Shown here: positions 20,652-32,956 of the stretch, one piece after another
Layout: every line of letters begins with the position of its first letter
Numbering within the stretch: the first letter of the stretch is position 1
From: Spiroplasma mirum ATCC 29335
Lineage (GTDB): Bacteria > Bacillota_I > Bacilli_A > Mycoplasmatales > Mycoplasmataceae
NCBI RefSeq assembly: GCF_000565195.1
Contig: NZ_CP006720.1
Span: 124,001 to 188,000 of the forward strand
Direction of reading: 5' to 3'
Length of the DNA: 64,000 bases
Made by a program: the position numbers and the translations under genes
The notes under the pieces: generated by a model
Databases searched by the model: none
Seen by the model: the letters and a program-made list of their open reading frames with translations, nothing else
What the model was told of the DNA's origin: nothing

Positions 20652-22045
20652 AATATTTTATTTTTTTGGGCATTTGATAAGTTTTATAAGTTGTTTGGGC
20701 GCGGATAATAGCATCAGGATCAGCTAATAAGATAGTTTCCCGCACTCGTTTAAAACTAATTAACGAAATAGTAATCATTACAATGTAATTATTATCTGAA
20801 AATTCGTTATTAAGATTTTTAGAAACTTTTTAGATGGTATTATTACGATAACCATTTTCTCGTAAACGGTCAATAATCACTTGGGGGTTGCTTGTAATTA
20901 CCATCAAAGTTGTGTTGCAATATTTTGGGAAAATTTTATTTGACACAATACCACAGACAATAATAACCATAAAGGCCGCAAAGAATGTAGCTGAGAAATA
21001 GAAGGTAATAAAATCAGGGTTAGGAGTTGGTGGTTTAAAAGCATAACTCATTGCCCATGTTATTAACATTACCAAGGTATTAACTAGGATTGAAACATTC
21101 CCAACTGGTTTTTCTTTGTTCTTGAAATATAGTTATTTACAAAGTCTGTACCTCCTGGACAGGCATCACCAATGTATAAGAAATCATAACCAATTCCATT
21201 TAAGATCGCTCCAATTAATCCAAAGAAGAAAATTTATAAATCACGAACACTAGACTTATCAATATCATTTAGATTTTGTAAAAAATGGAAGTCTGTTGAA
21301 TTGATAACAGGGATTCCATGATAATCCCCAATTCCCGTTAATAATAATATGGAAAGCCGTTTGACAAACCATAAAAATTAATGTATTTATGATAAATCTC
21401 CGACCAACAATTATTGAACTAAAAATAATTAAAGGGATATTATTAACAATGTAAAAAACATAATACATTAAGTTAGCATTATTAATATTTGAATCATTTA
21501 ATGGAGGGAAAATATATTGGACAAAGATTTTCCCGACCGCTCCCAACCCCGGTGGAAGAACTTTTGAAGGAGTTAAGAAATAATCAAAAGCAATCGTACA
21601 AATTAAACTAGCTAAAACAAAATAGATATAAACTTTATTTTGAGTTTTTTTAAGATAGTTTTTTTGCTTTGAGTAATAATTAATCTTTTTTTATTTGTTC
21701 TTCATTATATTCGCTCCAAAGAGTACTGATTTTTTCTTTAACATCTAATTTATTTTCAAGTTCAACAAGTTGTTTTTCATAAGCAACTATTTTATTAACA
21801 AATTTATTAATAATTTGTTTTTTTGTAGTCAAATTGTTCTAATTTTAATTTTAGTTTAATTTTTTTGACTGATCATGGTTCTTACTTAATTTTAATAATT
21901 TTTGCTCTAGTTGATTTTTATATTCGCTGGTTTCATTAATATATTATTTCATCATTTGTTCTGTTTACCGAATATTTTTCTTAATATTTTCGTAGAGCTC
22001 TTCATCTACTAACTTTTGCTTTTTCGTTTCTTTCAATTTAATCAC
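20650..22045 (-). pseudogene. YitT-family membrane protein with coiled-coil N-terminus, decayed
   Basis: Reading the minus strand from a GTG at 22045, a charged, coiled-coil-like extension of about 120 residues leads into KTQNKVYIYFVLASLICTIA and PGLGAVGKIFVQYIF, then the membrane blocks NNIPLIIFSSIIVGRRF and GDACPGGTDFVNNYISR (the family's G-G-T-D motif), and a C-terminal cytosolic domain with ITSNPQVIIDRLRENGY. The frame shifts near 21300 and 21110, and the extension has further breaks near 21840. In-frame TAA codons occur at several places, including before the last 60 codons. YitT proteins are poorly understood multipass proteins. The lesions make this copy dead. Confidence 0.65.
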
Positions 22046-22198
22046 ACTCACTCTTTTATTAATACAATAACAAGGTTATTATATTCCTTTTTATTATTTT
22101 TGTTCTTAAAAATTTTCATAATTTATTAATATTTATCTAAAAAAATGTTTTAATTAAAAAGAGTATAGATAAAAAAAGATAGTAAGGATTGAAAAAAC

Positions 22199-23191
22199 AT
22201 GAAAACCAATAGTTTACTTTTTTTAAGAGCAGTTGAATTAGCAGTGATTGCTTCTTATGAATTAGTTGGAAAGCAAGATAAAAATAATCTGGATAAGAAG
22301 GCCGTCGATATTATTAATTTATTATTAACTAACCATAATGCCAAAGCTAAAATTGCTATTGGGGAAGGCGAGTTAGACGAAGCACCAATGCTTTATCAAG
22401 GGCAAACTTTTACTAATAACCATCCGATTACAATTGATATTGCAGTTGATCCCATTGAAGGAACTTCTCCCGCTAGTAAAAATGAAGAGGGCTCAATTTC
22501 TTGTATTGCTATCGCTAAAAACGATTCAATGTTACAAATTCCGGAAATGTATATGGAAAAATTATTTATTGCCAAAAAAGATGAGGGGAATATTGATTTT
22601 ACAAAAGATATTAAGTGAAATTTAGATAATTTATTAAAAATTAAGAAAACTTTAAAAGTTATTATTTTAGATAAGCCTCGCCATCAAGAAATTATTCAAT
22701 ATATGGAAGCAAATAAAATAGAAGTTATTCGTATTAAAGAAGGGGACGTCTTAGGAGCCATTGATGTTGTTTTAGGGCGCGCAGATTTATTATATGGGAT
22801 TGGTGGTGCGCCCGAGGGAATCTTAATGGCTTCTTTGGCAATTGCTACTAATCATATTATGTTTAATCGGTTAGTACCATATCAACAAATTTGACCATCT
22901 GAGAAGGAAACTGCTGAAAGAATGAAAATTGAAGCGAAGGGTATGCAACTAAAAAAATTAAATTATGACTTAATTTTACGAGAAAATGATTTAGTTAAAG
23001 ATAATAACACAATGTTCTTTGCAGCTAGTTTAACCGGGGGGTCATTATTAAAACCATTAATAGTTGAAAATAATGAATTTATTGTTAATTCATTTATTGG
23101 GTATAATAATATTTATCATCAGATTGTGTCAAGATATCCAATTGTTAAGGATATTAAATACTTATTAACTGAATATAGTTTTTGCAAATAA
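22199..23191 (+). CDS. glpX: Fructose-1,6-bisphosphatase, class II (GlpX type)
   Basis: Hydrolyses fructose-1,6-bisphosphate in gluconeogenesis. The 330-residue frame is intact with TGA as Trp. GEGELDEAPMLYQG at residue 54 and IDIAVDPIEGTSPAS at residue 82 are the metal- and substrate-binding blocks; the family usually has GEGEID. LLYGIGGAPEGILMA near residue 195 is the other family signature. AAGGATTG precedes the ATG. It stands alone between the YitT relic and a small hypothetical. A sugar-building step is sensible in a cell that also feeds on arginine, but that role is inferred. Confidence 0.92.
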
Positions 23192-23240
23192 TTATTTAAT
23201 AATCTTCTATAAATATTGTTTTCTGACTGTTGTTTTAAAA

Positions 23241-23269
23241 TTGTTTTAATTTTAATTCTTAGATAAAAT
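23241..23269 (+). promoter_or_regulatory. Promoter of the small gene at 23305
   Basis: -35 TTGTTT (23241-23246) and -10 TAAAAT (23264-23269) separated by 17 bases, 35 bases upstream of the start. Confidence 0.5.
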
Positions 23270-23304
23270 TATAGTATGTAATTAAATAATGAGGTGAGAG
23301 TCAG

Positions 23305-23579
23305 ATGGCCAAAAAAAACAATGGGAGAAATTTTAGCCGCCGCTAAAAAAACCAAAACAGCAGTGGATATTGAAAAAATTGAAATTGCTGATGGTGAAAC
23401 TTTTGATTTAGTAAATTTAACCTTAGAACAAAAATTAAAATTGCTAAAAGCAGCAAATAATCCTGCAAATCCAAATTATTAAATCTGATTACAACTAAGT
23501 AAGGAAAAAACGAGAAATTGACAAAAAAATTGATAAAAAAGATATCAAAAATTTATCAGAAGATAACGAAAATGAATAA
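23305..23579 (+). CDS. Small hypothetical protein with frameshifts
   Basis: ATG 23305 follows GAGGTGAGAG at ideal distance and reads MAKK, but a run of eight A at 23311-23318 takes the frame to TAA after a few codons. With seven A it reads MAKKTMGEILAAAKKT, continues for 58 codons to NNPANPNY and a TAA; a further stretch ending KKDIKNLSEDNENE to TAA 23579 lies in another frame. The composition is charged and helical with no membrane segment. I do not know the family. A promoter upstream and a strong terminator overlapping the last codons make a real transcription unit likely. Confidence 0.5.
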
Positions 23580-23601
23580 GAATGATCTTATTCATTTTTA
23601 A
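23571..23601 (+). terminator. Terminator after the small gene
   Basis: Perfect 10-bp stem AATGAATAAG/CTTATTCATT with a 6-base loop and a T run. Confidence 0.85.
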
Positions 23602-23715
23602 TTAAAATTGAATTGCTATTTTAAGATAAAGGTTTATAATTAGTGAAACTAAAATTCAGGAGATGAGAATTAGTTTTAATTAAAATTAAGAGAGAAATTT
23701 ATTAGAGGTATTATT

Positions 23716-24799
23716 ATGTTTAATCATATAGTATTTTAGCAAATGATAGTTCAAGGATTTTAAATCAAATAGAAAATTGGCATCCAATTAAGTATTTTAT
23801 TTAATTTATTTTTTTATTAATAGCAACAGGGACCTTTTTTGGAGCAAAATTATCCTCAACATATTTATCGGCCCTTACCCAACAAACACAGTTAGGAACC
23901 GCCGTGGCTGAGGGGATTATTTTATCTTTTATTAGTGCAAGTCGGGAATTAACAGCCGCCTTAGTTTCGGGAATTATTGGTCACCCAGAACTGTCGGTAT
24001 CCGATGTAATTGGTTCAAATTCAGTAGTTACTTTTTGTTTAGTATTAGCAAATATTATTTTTTAAGAAAAAAATTATTTGCTAATACAACCAAATAAATA
24101 ACATTATGATGTGATTATTACTAGGATTTGTTTTATTATTAGTAATTACCTTAATTCCGATTAAGGAATTTGCCTTTATGCGTGTTACGATTCCAGGTAT
24201 CCGCTTGTCGTGAGTTAACTTAGTAATTTTTATTGGTTATATCATCTTTTTTGTTTTATTCACTAAACATTGCTAGTAAAGAACAAACAACCGAAATTGA
24301 TTTAGATACTGAAAAATTAGCCATGAGTTATCTAAAGTTAAAACGGATTTATACTATTTTTGGTTTGGGAACGGGATTAATTATTATCTCCGCCTTTATT
24401 TCCTCAACTTCGGCCGGTGGTTTATTATTAGGATATGTTACATGTTTACCAGAGTTAACATCCTTATTCTTTTTAGCAAAATTAGGGCAAGGAACCAGGT
24501 CCATTAGTGCGACAGTTGGAACAAATTTATTTCATTATTTCTTTGATTTCTTTTCAGATATTGCCTATTTTAACGAAGGGGAGTATAAAACCATTGCCAC
24601 AAATAATCTTCGCTATGAATATTTTTAATAATTTGTATTGAAGCGCTGTTAACAGGATTATTAATTTTAAATACACAGAAAAAAAATTAGTAATAATAAA
24701 ATAATGTTAATAACAATTAGTGTGGTTATTATGTTAGTTTATGCAATTGGTTGAATTGCCAATATTGCCTTAACTTCGACAAATGTTATAATTAAGTAA
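23716..24799 (+). pseudogene. Sodium/calcium-exchanger-like membrane protein, decayed
   Basis: Pieces of a multipass cation exchanger. An N-terminal anchor (MFNHIV, then shifted) is followed by QLGTAVAEGIILSFISASRE and DVIGSNSVVTFCLVLANI, the first alpha-repeat-like half (compare G-x-x-I-G-S-N in CaCA exchangers). After a shift near 24062 comes a helix block and then a second half, SSTSAGGLLLGYVTCLPELT with SATVGTNLFHYFF. Lesions include a TAA near 23806, a missing T near 23742, shifts near 24062 and 24270, and an A8 (24679-24686) where seven are needed. The final piece runs to TAA 24799. Too many lesions for a working gene. Confidence 0.6.
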
Positions 24800-24834
24800 A
24801 TTAAAAGAAAAAAATAATTAAGTGGAGGAATGTT

Positions 24835-25965
24835 ATGGCCAAAAAAGCATTTAATTGATTAATGATAATTACCTTAGTAATTGGAATTGTGCTCGTAGTA
24901 TTATTGGGAGTTGTGGCTTGGTATGTTTTAAAAGTTAAAGTGGAAGAAACTGGAAATAAGTATAGTCCTTGTGTTTTATACGAAGAGCATTCTCCTGATA
25001 AAGTTAGTTCTGATCGTGGTCAAAAAGCGGAATTAATTTATCAGTTACAAAACCCTAATTTTAAAATCTTACAAAAACAAAAGTTAAATTATAATGATTT
25101 TACAACAGATGATTTTAATTTAATTAGAGCTTGTGAAAGTAATATGGTCTATAAAGCTAGCCAAGCCGCAATTAATACTTTCCAAGATTTATCAACTCCA
25201 ATTGTTTTCAATAGTATTGCTGATTTAGAAGGCAAATTGAAAAATAATTATGTTTTAGATTTTACCAGTTTAGTTAATTCAACAACTGGTGATAAAGTTT
25301 CTTTTGCCAATAATATCCTTGATTTTTTTAATAAACTTAATAACTTATATGGAAACAAAATGTTAAAATCAATTTTATATAATCTTGAAGAAGGTTCAAT
25401 GGTTAATAACCAAGTTGTTGCGGTAACAAGATTTGGGGGCTGGAATTCGTATGGGGTTTATCAATGTATGGTGTTAGGACCCCAAGCAGCTGATGTTAAT
25501 TTAGTAAGACAACAATATGATATTGGCTATTGGCCAACAAAAATAGATATTAATATTTTAGTGCATGAAATGGGCCATGCAGTATCAAATTATTTATGAA
25601 CTTATGCGTCTGATCGCCAGTATTTTAATAAAAACCTTGATGGCATTTCTACTTGCCAAAGTCTTAAATATAATAATCCAACAAGAGTAAGATTTTATAA
25701 CAAAAGTCCTAATGATTATTTAGTTCATTATTTAGGACAACGTGCGGGAATTGGTAATGGTTATCCATTGCAACAAAAATTGGCAGCTTGGTCCTTTGTA
25801 CAATCTGGTTATGGTCGTGAAGGTAGTGATATTGGTGGGAATGGTGAATTATTTGCCGAAGCTTTTGCCCAATGACTTTTAACACCAGATAGTCAAAAAG
25901 GATTAAATTGACAAGTATTAAATGATTTTTATACCAATGCGTTAAAAAAAGAATATGCTTTGTAA
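24835..25965 (+). CDS. Membrane-anchored zinc metalloprotease-like protein
   Basis: 376 residues with one N-terminal membrane helix (about 8-32) and an extracellular domain. LVHEMGHAVSNYL places an HExxH zinc motif at residues 244-248, and GNGELFAEAFAQW at 336-348 supplies a Glu-rich helix that could give the third ligand, as in gluzincins. I cannot name the family. AGTGGAGGA precedes ATG 24835 and the frame is clean with TGA Trp codons. The topology suggests a protease facing outwards, held at the cell surface. A terminator follows 4 bases after the stop. Confidence 0.75.
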
Positions 25966-25968
25966 TAT

Positions 25969-26001
25969 AAAAAAGTTTGAACCTTAGATTCAAACTTTTT
26001 T
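25969..26001. terminator. Bidirectional terminator between converging genes
   Basis: Perfect 13-bp stem AAAAAAGTTTGAA/TTCAAACTTTTTT with a 7-base loop. It ends the protease gene and, on the other strand, overlaps the stop of the HAD phosphatase gene. Confidence 0.9.
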
Positions 26002-26860
26002 ATACTTCTTCACCATTTAAAAGTTTTTCAAGATAATCACCAACCCCACCCTCATTATTTGTTAAATAAGTAATTCCGCGGGCGAGTGCTTTTAAGTTAT
26101 CATTACCATTTTTCATTGCAATTCCATAACCAACTGTTTGTAGCATTTCACGGTCATTCATTTCATCCCCAAAAGCAATGACATCGCGGATGTCAACATT
26201 ATAATATTGGGCTAAAATTCTAGCCGTAAAACCCTTGGAAACTAATTTATTATTAATGTTTAACATAATAGTATTGCTGTTTAGTTTTTTCCCAATATTA
26301 ATCCGAACTGAGTTTTTATAATTATCAAACATTCTTAAAACTTGGTATTTATCATTATCATTTTTTAGATACAAGGCCATATTACTAGCCGGTCCTTTTC
26401 AATTATCAAAGGGGTCCGTGATGAAGTATTCATTATCAGCCACATCATCTAAATGGAAGTAGTTTTCGACTGCTTTATCTTTTTTTCAACAAATTGCTTT
26501 GTCATAATGTTCAATCAAAATGTTATCTAATGAATTTTTAATTTGGGGATTATTAATAATATCCATAATTACATCATATGAAATTGAAAAAACAATTCGT
26601 TTAAAATCCCGTTTTAACGGATCATGTATATGTCCTCCGTCAAAATTAGTCAATAAGGTTGTTAGCCCTAATTCTTGGTAAAATCGGATACTAGCCCGGT
26701 GCGGGCGCCCAGTAATAATACAAATATGGTGTCCATCATTAGTTGCCTTTTTTAATACTTCAATTGTTTTGGGATGAATTGATATGCCATCATCCATTAA
26801 GGTTGTTCCGTCTAAATCAATTAAAATTAAGCGTTTTTTATTTAAGTGTTGTAATTTCAT
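26000..26860 (-). CDS. Cof-type HAD-superfamily phosphatase
   Basis: 286 residues. LILIDLDGTTL near residue 12 is the nucleophile motif DxDGT, CIITGRPHR is motif II, and VIAFGDEMNDREML near residue 225 is the metal-binding motif IV with a C2-type cap between. Such enzymes dephosphorylate sugar phosphates, nucleotides or FMN; the substrate cannot be read from sequence. GAGGAGGTAAC precedes the ATG on the minus strand. The gene converges with the protease gene. A second, unrelated-looking member of the same family lies at 45177. Confidence 0.9.
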
Positions 26861-26939
26861 TGTTACCTCCTCTTTTATTTGCTTGCTACAATATTTATTA
26901 TATAATAAGGGAATATTTTTACTAAAAAAAGATAAAAAT

Positions 26940-26982
26940 TTAGCACTTAATAATTGACAATGCTAATGAGTATTGGTATGAT
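26940..26982 (+). promoter_or_regulatory. clpB promoter with CIRCE-like HrcA operator
   Basis: TTAGCACTT-N9-CAATGCTAA at 26940-26966 matches the CIRCE consensus TTAGCACTC-N9-GAGTGCTAA at 15 of 18 positions with exact 9-base spacing. The -35 TTGACA (26954-26959) lies inside it and the -10 TATGAT (26977-26982) follows at 17 bases, so bound HrcA would block the polymerase. HrcA is encoded just downstream of clpB. Confidence 0.8.
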
Positions 26983-27062
26983 ATAAGTGTTATTATCACT
27001 TAGCATAGTTAATTGCTAATTGACAATTGTCATTTTTATTATTGATAAAGGAGGTATTTATT

Positions 27063-29204
27063 ATGGAATTTACACAACAATATGAGCCGGGGAAAGATCC
27101 TAAAGTCCTTGACAAGTATGCTAAAAATTTAAATAAATTAGCCCATGAAGGGAAAATGGATCCTATTATTGGTCGTGATGATGAAATTAACCGGGTAATT
27201 AGAATTTTATCAAGAAAAACAAAAAATAACCCTGTGTTAATTGGTGAACCAGGAGTTGGGAAAACTGCCATTGTTGAAGGACTAGCCCAGAGAATTGTCA
27301 AAGGTGATATTCCAAGTAACTTAAAAAATAAAATTATTTATGAACTGGACATGGGAGCCCTAATTGCGGGAGCTAAATACCAAGGAGAATTTGAAGAAAG
27401 ATTAAAAGCAGTAATGAATAAAGTAAAAGAATCAAATGGTGACATTATTTTATTTATTGATGAACTGCATTTAATAGTTGGGGCTGGAAAAACGCAAGGA
27501 AGTATGGATGCTAGTAATTTACTAAAACCTTTACTAGCCCGCGGAGAACTTCACTGTATTGGGGCCACAACTTTAGATGAACACCGCCAGTACATTGAAA
27601 AAGATGCTGCCTTAGAACGTCGTTTTCAAAAAGTAATGGTTAATGAACCAACAATTGAAGAAAGTATTTCAATTTTACGTGGATTAAAAGAACGTTTTGA
27701 GTCGTACCATGGGGTTAAAATCCATGATAATGCCTTAGTTGCCGCCGTAAATTTATCATCACGTTATATTACTGATCGTTTTTTACCAGACAAAGCAATT
27801 GACTTAATTGATGAAGCATCAGCAACTATTAAAACGGAAATCGCTTCAGTTCCTACGGAACTAGATAATTTAAACCGGAAAATTTTACAATTACAAATTG
27901 AAAATGCAGCTTTAAAAAAAGAAACAGATAAAGCTTCAAATGAAAGATTAGTAGATGTTAATAATGAATTAAAAATTTTGCAATCAAAACAAGAAGTTTT
28001 GCATAAACAATGAACAAAAGAAAAAGAAAGTATTAAGCAATTAAAGCAAGTAAAATCAACAGTTGAGCAGTTAAAAACAGAATTAGAACAAGCCCAATTA
28101 CGCGGTGATTTTAACCGTGCGGGGGAAATTCGCTACTCATTATTACCAGCTTTAGAAAAACAACTAGAAGAGCAAGAGAAAAAAGCTTCTGAATCACAAC
28201 TTCTAAAAGAAGATGTCACTGAACGTGAAATTGCTTCAATTGTTGCGAAATGAACTGGAATTCCGGTTGACCGCCTAGTTGAATCAGAAAAAACAAAATT
28301 ATTAAATTTAAATAAAATTTTACGCAGAAAAGTTAAAGGACAAAATGAAGCAATTGACGCGGTTAGCGATGCAATTTTAAGAAGCCGTAGTGGAATTAAA
28401 GATCCTAATAAGCCAATTGGTAGTTTCTTATTTTTAGGACCAACTGGAGTTGGAAAAACCGAAGTTGCCAGAAGTTTAGCTTATGTTTTATTTAACTCAG
28501 AAAAACAAATGGTCCGCTTAGATATGTCAGAATATATGGAAAAACATTCAGTAAGTAAATTAATTGGAGCCCCTCCAGGTTATGTTGGTTATGAACAAGG
28601 TGGCCAATTAACGGAAGCTGTTCGTCGTAGTCCATATTCAATTGTCTTATTTGATGAAATTGAAAAAGCTCATCCTGATGTCTTTAATATTTTGTTACAA
28701 ATTTTAGATGAAGGGCGAATTACAGATAGTCTTGGAAAAACTGTGAACTTCCGAAACACAATTATTATTATGACCTCAAATATTGGTTCTGAATACTTAT
28801 TGTCAGAAAACAATGAGGGTGTTGGCGAATTAATTCAAAAAGAATTAGTTCGTAAATTTAAACCAGAATTATTAAACCGGATTGATAATGTTATCATCTT
28901 TAATGCCTTATCAAAAGAAGTTATTAAAGAAATTGTTAATAAAGAATTAACTGAATTAACGACCCGAATTGAAAATACCAAAAATATTCGAATTAGTTTT
29001 TCTGATGATATCTATCAAAAAATTATTGATGAAGGTTATGATCGGGAATTTGGAGCCCGTCCAATTAAACGGTATATTCAAAAAAACATTGAGACAGTAA
29101 TTGCCAAAGCAATTATTAGTGAAGAAATTCAAGAAGGAAAATCTTACACAATGGCTGTTGAAAAGAAAGAAATTGTCATTAAAAATAGTTCAAAATTAAA
29201 TTAG
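27063..29204 (+). CDS. clpB: ATP-dependent disaggregase ClpB, lacking the N-domain
   Basis: Hexameric AAA+ chaperone that pulls proteins out of aggregates with DnaK. 713 residues, about 150 shorter than typical ClpB because the N-terminal double-Clp domain is missing: the start [20 protein letters not shown] leads directly into the first ATPase domain (GEPGVGKT at 61-68). A coiled-coil middle domain follows, then the second ATPase domain (GPTGVGKT near 459, [13 protein letters not shown]) and a C-terminal domain. AAAGGAGGT places the start at ATG 27063. The short form is usual in mollicutes. Its stop codon lies inside the next CIRCE-like site. Confidence 0.95.
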
Positions 29205-29263
29205 CACTTGTAATATTAGAATGATAATTTATAATATTAATTGTTAGCACTAAACTGTGCTAA
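29201..29263 (+). promoter_or_regulatory. hrcA operon promoter with two CIRCE-like elements
   Basis: TTAGCACTT-N9-GAATGATAA at 29201-29227 keeps 15 of 18 CIRCE positions with exact spacing, and overlaps the clpB stop codon. A promoter with -35 TTGTAA (29208-29213) and -10 TATAAT (29230-29235), 16-base spacer, lies in and just after it. A second perfect inverted repeat, TTAGCAC/GTGCTAA with only 6 bases between, is at 29244-29263. Together they suggest HrcA autoregulation. Confidence 0.75.
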
Positions 29264-29303
29264 TTGCCAAAGTTAATTTTATTGAACTATAGGAGGTATT
29301 AGC

Positions 29304-30323
29304 ATGTTAACAACAAGACAAGAAAATATTTTAAAATGTATTGTTGAAGAATACACTAAAACAGCACAGCCTGTAGGAAGTAAATTTATTATGGAATCAC
29401 CATTAATTGATGCTTCATCAGCAACAATTAGAAATGAATGTGTTATTTTAGAAAAACAGGGCTATTTAGAAAAAGAGCACACTTCCTCAGGAAGGATTCC
29501 TTCAACAATGGGTTATCGTTATTATGTTGATAACTTAATGGATAGCAAAAATATTGATGATATTAAAAATCGGATTGAAGGATTATTTGCTAATCGTAAT
29601 ATGTCAATTAATGATATATTAGATCAAACTGGTAAGATTCTAAGTGAAATGACAAACTTAACAACAGTTGTGGTTGGCCCTAACATTGAACAAGAATCAC
29701 TGAAAAAAATTGAATTATTACCAATTAGTAATGATCGCGCTGTTGTGGTCTTTGTATTATCCAACGGTCATGTTGAAAACAAAATATTTGTTACCAACGA
29801 AGATTTTTCAATTAGTGATCTTAAAATATCGATTGAATTATTTAATGATCGCTTGGAAAATACCAAGATTAATGAAATTGAAAAGAAATTCGATCTTATT
29901 CGTCCAATCTTAGAACAACAAGTTAAGCATTATGAAATGATTTTAAAACAATTTGCAAATGCGTTAACAAGTATTGTTAAACCAGCCTATACGACCCACG
30001 GCATGCAATATATGTTGCAAAACCCCGAATACAATAATCCCGAACGGATTAAACAAATTGTTAAATTCATTGAGAATATTTCCCCTTTTGATTATTTTCA
30101 AAAACAACAATCAAAGGAAAAAGAAAACAAAGTAAGTGTACAAATTGGGAAAGAAACAGGATTTAACAATGATGATGTCGCTTTATTATCAACTACTTAT
30201 AGTGTTGATAATATCCAAGAAGGGGGGATTGCTTTAGTTGGGCCCAAAAGATTAGAATACGATAAGGTTTATGAAATTTTAGAATGATTATCAGATAAAA
30301 TAAAAGAGGTTTATAACAAATAG
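29304..30323 (+). CDS. hrcA: Heat-inducible transcription repressor HrcA
   Basis: Repressor of heat-shock genes that binds CIRCE and is kept active by chaperones in many bacteria (GroEL classically). 339 residues, normal length. The N-terminal winged helix reads TARPVGS-like TAQPVGSKFIMESPL and SSATIRNECVILEKQGYLEK with the recognition helix, followed by SSGRIPSTMGYRYYVD, the strongest family signature. GGAGGT precedes ATG 29304. One TGA Trp lies near the C-terminus (30285) and the frame ends at TAG 30323. It heads the hrcA-grpE-dnaK-dnaJ block. No groESL is visible in the window. Confidence 0.95.
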
Positions 30324-30344
30324 AAAAGAAAGGTGAGAAGTGAA

Positions 30345-31010
30345 ATGTCAAATGAAAAGAGAGAAAACTCATCACCAAATCAATTAAAAGAAAAGATTGC
30401 CCATTTAAAAGAAGAATTAGCAAAGGTTAACGAAACTTTTCAAAAACAACTAAAACAAGAATCACAAGATTTTAGATCCGAAAAAGAAACATCACCGGAT
30501 CAACAGTCACCAGTTAAAGAAGAAAAAGTTAGCCCGATGGTTGTGATTGAAGAATTAGAACGAGAAATTGATTTATTATTAAGAGATAACGTCCGACTTC
30601 GCGAAGAAAAATTAGTAGTATTAGCGGATAGTGAAAACTTAAAACGCAGAGTTCAAGAAGAACAAGCAAATGTTCGTAAGTATCGAGCAGCCGGGATTGT
30701 TGAAAAATTATTACCAGCCCTTGATAACTTTGAACGAGCACTACAAGTTGAAAATGTAACTCCCGAAGTTAAAAATTTCTTAATGGGATTTGAAATGATT
30801 TATAAATTAATAAAACTAAGTTTTGGTGAAGAAGGTATTACAGAAATTGAAGTTAACGTTGGCGATGAATTTGATTCAAAAATCCACCATGCAATTGAAA
30901 TTGTTGAAACTGGCAAAGTTAAGTCAGGTCAAATTGCAAAAGTCCTACAAAAAGGGTATCTAATTCATGATCGGGTTTTACGACATGCCGCTGTTAACGT
31001 AGAAAAATAA
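30345..31010 (+). CDS. grpE: Nucleotide exchange factor GrpE
   Basis: Releases ADP from DnaK. 221 residues from ATG 30345, chosen because AAAGGTGAG lies at proper distance; a GTG upstream in frame would overlap that site. The first 65 residues are charged and low complexity, then a long coiled coil (about 65-120), then the beta-wing domain with LPALDNFERAL and the typical end GYLIHDRVLRHAAVNV. It starts 21 bases after hrcA and shares its transcript. Confidence 0.94.
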   Translation: MSNEKRENSSPNQLKEKIAHLKEELAKVNETFQKQLKQESQDFRSEKETSPDQQSPVKEEKVSPMVVIEELEREIDLLLRDNVRLREEKLVVLADSENLKRRVQEEQANVRKYRAAGIVEKLLPALDNFERALQVENVTPEVKNFLMGFEMIYKLIKLSFGEEGITEIEVNVGDEFDSKIHHAIEIVETGKVKSGQIAKVLQKGYLIHDRVLRHAAVNVEK

Positions 31011-31045
31011 TATAAAAAAAGAAATAAAAAAATAGGTATACATAA

Positions 31046-32878
<1,833 letters not shown>

Positions 32879-32887
32879 TTACTAATT

Positions 32888-32915
32888 AAGATAACTAGCT
32901 ATTAGTTATCTTTTA
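32888..32915 (+). terminator. Hairpin between dnaK and dnaJ
   Basis: Perfect 10-bp stem AAGATAACTA/TAGTTATCTT with a 5-base loop and four T. It may lower dnaJ expression relative to dnaK; some readthrough is likely because no separate dnaJ promoter is evident. Confidence 0.7.
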
Positions 32916-32956
32916 ATTCATTTTGCAGTTAATAATTATAGGAGGTTACAATAACA

